Assembly: GCA_037367405.1 (NCBI GenBank)
Contig: JAZKJV010010618.1
Span: 1-64,000, forward strand
DNA from: Ottelia alismoides
Lineage: Eukaryota > Streptophyta > Magnoliopsida > Alismatales > Hydrocharitaceae
Direction: 5' to 3'
DNA length: 64,000 nucleotides
Shown here: positions 59,565-64,000 of the stretch, piece after piece
How the letters are laid out: every line of letters starts with the position of its first letter
How positions within the stretch are numbered: the first letter of the stretch is position 1
Position numbers and translations under genes: made by a program
Notes under the pieces: model-generated
The model's input: only the letters and a program-made list of their open reading frames with translations
Database searches by the model: none
What the model was told of the DNA's origin: nothing

Positions 59565-62500
59565 GCAGGACAGTCCTTCAGTTTGCTGACAGGTCGACTA
59601 AGAGGCTGAAGGGGTTATTGAAAGACGTGGTCGTTACCATTCAGGGCCTGAAATTCCCCATGGACTTAGTTGTGTTGGACATGGAGATCCCTGAGTCGGT
59701 AACTGATGCCCCCATCATACTCGGACGTCCATTCTTGGCCACAGCCAAGCCAGTGACCGATCATGATAGTGGGAAGGTATGTTTTCGCGTAGAGGGCGAA
59801 ACCATACAAATAGAGACGATCGAGGAAACCAGAGCCAGAGAACTTGAATGCTCGGAGCAGTCAAGCGAAGCCGCGCAGATGACAGAGGAAGAGCTAGACA
59901 TCCACCATGCGTATGATTTTGTGATGACTGATGATGAATCCAACTGGATAGATCCTGTTGCACCGACCCTCGCCTTGCCTACAGATTCACTATATCTAAA
60001 GCTCATGGCAGTCGAGAGCCGGGAGAGTACACTCCTGGATGAGGATACACCTGAGGCTGACAGTGTTGGGACGAGTGGTGCTGATGATTTTCATTCTTGC
60101 TCATCTTCTTCTGATCCCTCAGATTCAGACATTGATTGGGATGATTTCGATGATTATTTGCCTTGTCTGATACCTTCTGAGCCAACAACCATGACAGAGT
60201 GCGAGCCAGTGCAGTTTATTAATGATTCAGCAGGCCGCCCTTCATCAGAGATTCATGCAGAGCGAGAGTTCTCCCATGCAGACCTGGTTGCCTTCACACA
60301 GACATATCAGAAGCCAGATCTGCCGCCTCCCAGTTGTCCAGAACTAAAACCTCTGCCGCAGTCGTTGAAGTATAGATTCCTTGCGGGTGAGTCAGATATG
60401 CACCCAGTCATTATCTCAGCAGGTTTGACTGGAGAGCAAGAATCTCGTCTGATAGAGGTTCTTGAAAGAAACCGCAAGGCAATCAGATGGAGTATAGCTG
60501 ATCTCCAGGGGATTATTCCGGCTCTGTGCTCTCACCACATCTATCTTGAGGATGACGCTAGGCCGTCGCATGAGTTCTAGCGACGGCTGAACCTGAATCT
60601 TCGAGACGTAGTCATGAAAGAAATTTCAAAGTGGTGGAGCGCCGATTTTATCTACCCCATCTCCGACTCCAAATGGGTTAGTCCACTACATGTGGTACCC
60701 AAGAAGACGGGTATCACTACAGTTGTCAATGAGTCTGGAGAGGAGATCGCTACCCGAGTACCTACTTCTTGGAGGGTCTGTGTAGACTACAGACGATTGA
60801 ATGAGGCCACCAAGAAGGATCACTTCCCGCTACCCTTCATTGATCAGATTATCGAGCGGCTAGCTGGGAAGAGTCATTATTGTTTTCTTGACGGGTACTC
60901 TGGATATAATCAAGTGGCCATCGCGCCCGAAGACCAGGAGAAAATGACATTCACCTGTCCGTTTGGGACTTATGCTTTCAGACGGATGCCCTTTGGTCTA
61001 TGTAACGCTCCGGCGACATTCCAGAGGTGCATGTTGTCCATCTTCTCGGATATGGTGGGTGACTGTTTAGAGGTCTTCATGGATGACTTCTCGGTCTATG
61101 ACGACGGTTTTGATGCTTGTCTTGACTGCCTAGACCGTGTGCTTCAGCGCTGCATAGAGGTCAATCTTGTTTTATCTTGGGAGAAGAGCCACTTTATGGT
61201 GAATCAAGGGACGGTCCTCGGTCATATCGTCTCCAACAGGGGCATGGAGGTCGATCCTGCCAAGGTGGATATCATCAGAAAACTCAATCCACCGTCCAGC
61301 TTGCGTCAGTTGCGGTCTTTTCTGGGGCATGTCGGTTTCTACCGACGGCTCATTCAGGACTTCAGTCGTATTGCCCGACCGCTTACTGACTTGCTGACAA
61401 AAGACACCGAGTTTATTGTCAATGATAAGTGTCTTGCGTCTTTTGAGACTCTCAAAAATATGGTTGTTTCAGCTCCTGTCCTTCAGCCACCCGATTGGTC
61501 TCTCCCATTCGAGATCATGACAGATGCTTCAGATTTTGCCGTTGGGGCTGTACTTGGACAGAGGAGGGATGGATTACCTTTTGCCATTCACTACGCCAGC
61601 CGGACTTTGGATGCTGCTCAGCGGAATTACACTGTGACTGAGAAAGAGATGCTGGCCGTAGTCTTTGCTCTGGATAAGTATCGATCGTATATTCTCGGAT
61701 CTAGAGTGACAATCTACACTGATCACACCGCCATCAGGTACTTAATGGCCAAGAAGGATGCCAAAGCTCGTCTAACCAGGTGGATCCTTCTACTCCAGGA
61801 GTTTGATATTGAGATTAAGGATAAGCATGGAGTCAAAAATGTGGTGGCGGATCATCTCTCTAGATTGGAGAATCTTGAGGAATCTGAGCCCAGCGTACCT
61901 ATCACAGAGACATTTCCGGATGAGGTGATCTTGGCTATCACCTCGCTCCCGTGGTACGCTGATATTGTGAACTATCTTGTCGCCAAGACGGTCCCACAAG
62001 GTTGGCCCAGGCATAAACTTGAGACCTTCCTGGTGAAGGCCAAGTTTTATCATTGGGAGGATCCCGTCCTTTATCATGAAGGAGGGGACAGTATCTGGAG
62101 GAGGTGCATTCCTCAAGAAGAGCAGCATAGCGTCCTCACATACTGCCACAAGTTTGAGGCATGAGGACATCATTCTGGAAAAAGAACAGCACATAAGGTG
62201 CTTCAATCCAGCCTATGGTGGCCTACTCTCTTCAAGGATTCTGATGAGTTTGTGAAGAGATGTACTGACTGTCAGAAAATGGGAACATGTGGACAGAGAG
62301 ACATGATGCCCATGCAACCCATTCACTTTTGTGAGGTTTTTGATGCATGGGGGATTGATTTCATGGGTCCATTTCCTAAGAGTCAGGGATTCGAGCATAT
62401 TTTGCTCTATGTGGATTACGTAAGTCGATGGGTTGAGGCCATCCCCGCCCGAGCCGCAGATGCTAAAACCGTGTGCAAATTCTTGAGGAAAAATATCATT

Positions 62501-63232
62501 TCACGGTTCGGGGTACCTAGAGTCTTGATTTTAGATGGGGGGTCTCATTTCATCAATGACAAGGTTAGGGCCCTTACAGACGAGTTCGGCATTGACCATC
62601 GGGTTGCCACACCATATCACCCTCAGACTAATGGTCTTGTCGAAGTATCGAACCGGGAGATAAAAACTATCTTGTAGAAGGTTGTCCGCCCAGACCGAAA
62701 GGATTGGTCACAGCTGTTGGACTCGGTCTTGTGGGCCTATCAGACCTCCTTCAAAAATCCATTGGGGACATCTCCCTTTCGACTCGTCTATAACAAGCTG
62801 TGCCATCTGCCAGTGGAGATCAAGCATAAATCCTTTTGGGCAGTCACTGAGTTGCTGTTAGATCCCGAGAGTATAGGAGAACAGAGAAGTGCAGAGTTGG
62901 CAGCCCTGGAGGAACTGAGAGATACAACCTTTTCCAACAGCCTACAGTATAAAGAGAAAGTGAAAATATGACACGATTCCCATATCAGCCATAAACAGTT
63001 TGAGCCAGATCAGAGAGTATGGTTGTTTGATTCCAGGCTGAAACTATTTCCAGGGAAATTACAGAGCAAGTGGAAAGGTCCATATGTGGTTAGGAAGGTA
63101 CACGACAATGGCAGCATCGACATATCCGAACCGTCATCTTCCTCTACCTTCCGTGTCAATGGTCAACACTTGAAACTATATCTAGATCATGACCCGCCGA
63201 CCATTGACGTTGCCCCCATTCTTTTGGTATGA
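59565..63232 (+). pseudogene. Ty3/Gypsy pol of a second Athila/Tat-type element, 5' truncated by the insertion
   Basis: One frame from 59567 to 63232 encodes a protease tail ([27 protein letters not shown]), an acidic Ser/Asp linker (59780-60340), RT ([26 protein letters not shown]), RNase H ([40 protein letters not shown]), the integrase zinc region and core ([26 protein letters not shown]), and a C-terminal part ([20 protein letters not shown]). It is interrupted by TAG 60578-60580, TGA 62162-62164, TAG 62675-62677 and TGA 62969-62971, with no frameshift. The gag and protease active site are missing on the left because the Athila-type element inserted there. The protein is clearly related to, but well diverged from, the pol at 52666. 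It is inactive. Confidence 0.88.
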
Positions 63233-63421
63233 GATGTGTTCATTGACTCACATCATCTGCATCTCATACATGGTGATCACGTTCATCTTCCGCTGTACAG
63301 ATCCATCTGTTCATATCCCTTTTTCATATGTTGATGTCCTTTCTTCTTTTCTTCCTTTCTTCTTTTCCTCTTCTATTTTCTTTATCTACCAAAAAGGTGC
63401 TGCCCGTGTAGACAGTTTTCC

Positions 63422-63778
63422 ATACTTAGGACGTACTTTGTCCCAAGTATAGGGGGGTGTGCACCCTGAGTTTCTTCTATTTTTTTCTTTTCGATCCTCT
63501 CCATTGTCTCATCTTCTTATCTATACTTAAGGATATCTTACCCTAAGTATAGGGGGAGACAATCTGAGTACGATCTGTTCATTCCCACCCTTGACCCTCC
63601 CTGCGTTTTGTACAGTCTGCTATACTTAGGATTACTTGATCCTAAGTATAGGGGGGACGGTCAACTTCTCATTGGTTCGTTTATTTATTTTTTAGACTTG
63701 TCCATACTTAGTACGAGTTATGTCTTCTCTTTTCTCTCCGATCTATGAGGACATAGCTCAAGCTAAGTATAGGGGGGT
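63422..63778 (+). repeat. four spaced polypurine-tract-like hairpins
   Basis: Copies at 63422-63459, 63522-63556, 63621-63656 and 63703-63778 each have an inverted pair such as ACTTAGGA/TCCTAAGT and then AAGTATAGGGGGG or AAGTATAGGGGGA. The copies are about 80-100 bp apart, separated by C/T-rich sequence. The last has a longer loop containing ATGAGGACATAGCTCA. The downstream GTATATACTTTAGCC and CTCGTACTTT match the nested element at 27361-27405 in reverse complement. Confidence 0.8.
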
Positions 63779-64000
63779 CGTATATACTGCGTATATACTT
63801 TAGCCATAACTCGTACTTTCGTATTTTCCTAATAATATGGCTAATAATTCTTTAAAATTCATTAAAATTATTTAATAAAAGGTGTTATCATTCCTCAAAT
63901 TCTTTTTGTATTTACTGATTAATAAATCAGGTGAAAATGTTTTGTGCAAAATGTTTGAAAAATAGTTTGAAAATCTGTGTGAACATCCATTGAAAACTAA
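63779..64000 (+). other. 3' untranslated region of the second Gypsy element, runs off the window
   Basis: AT-rich, no gene seen. The LTR-adjacent polypurine tract and 3' LTR of this element would lie to the right of the window. Confidence 0.5.

Noticed and set aside
63422..63778. A CRISPR-like array of spaced repeats
   Set aside because: The repeats are imperfect hairpins ending in purine runs, located just downstream of a Gypsy pol gene and shared with other LTR elements. There are no cas genes and the DNA is a plant genome.

Overview
This is nuclear DNA of a flowering plant. One intron-containing plastid chaperonin gene lies among transposable elements that fill most of the window, including LTR retrotransposons with plant-type Asp-tRNA and Met-tRNA primer sites, MITEs and a Mutator-like element. 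There is no sign of an organelle or bacterial origin, and no rRNA or CRISPR locus. The species cannot be named from the sequence.

Layout. 1-2371: a Mutator-like (MULE) element with a G-run-rich core, into which a second copy of the same family has inserted. 2391-2612: a tRNA-derived SINE-like sequence. 2774-4631: two weak coding-like fragments on the minus strand. 4690-6036: repeat debris, a Copia LTR end with primer site, and two related MITEs. 8606-13156 (minus): the only convincing host gene, encoding the chloroplast chaperonin-60 alpha subunit, with eight exons whose splice sites and phases join into a 583-residue reading frame. 13672-13990: a foldback MITE upstream of it. 14250-20823: AT-rich decayed retrotransposon DNA with an orphan primer site at 18511.

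20829-38942 is a complete but dead Ty1/Copia element (CCATT target duplications). It was split at its protease active-site codons by an antisense Ty3/Gypsy Athila/Tat-type element at 22824-34290 (GGGAG target duplications). The Gypsy element has long LTRs and a broken gag-protease but no reverse transcriptase, RNase H or integrase, so it is non-autonomous. 40358-40866 is a MITE. About 40867-46729 looks like an old Athila/Tat LTR (TATA box at 42399, LTR end at 44242, decayed primer site at 44243) followed by a worn leader and gag. 47441-59564 is a young, nearly intact Athila-type element whose two LTRs differ at only about ten positions by eye. It is preceded by an extra partial copy of its own 3' region (46730-47440). 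It sits inside a second, older Gypsy pol gene (59565-63232) that carries four in-frame stops; the 3' end of that element runs past the window.

How the parts relate. The three Gypsy elements share an unusual 3' module: several spaced copies of a polypurine-tract-like hairpin (ACTTAGG...CCTAAGTATAGGGGG or AAGCATAAGGGGG), one of them preceded by ATGAGGACAT. The pol-less nested element matches the pol-bearing element at the right edge most closely there, which suggests a parasite and helper pair. The premature stops in these elements are mostly TAG at positions expected to be glutamine, as expected from decay of methylated CAG sites in silenced plant elements.
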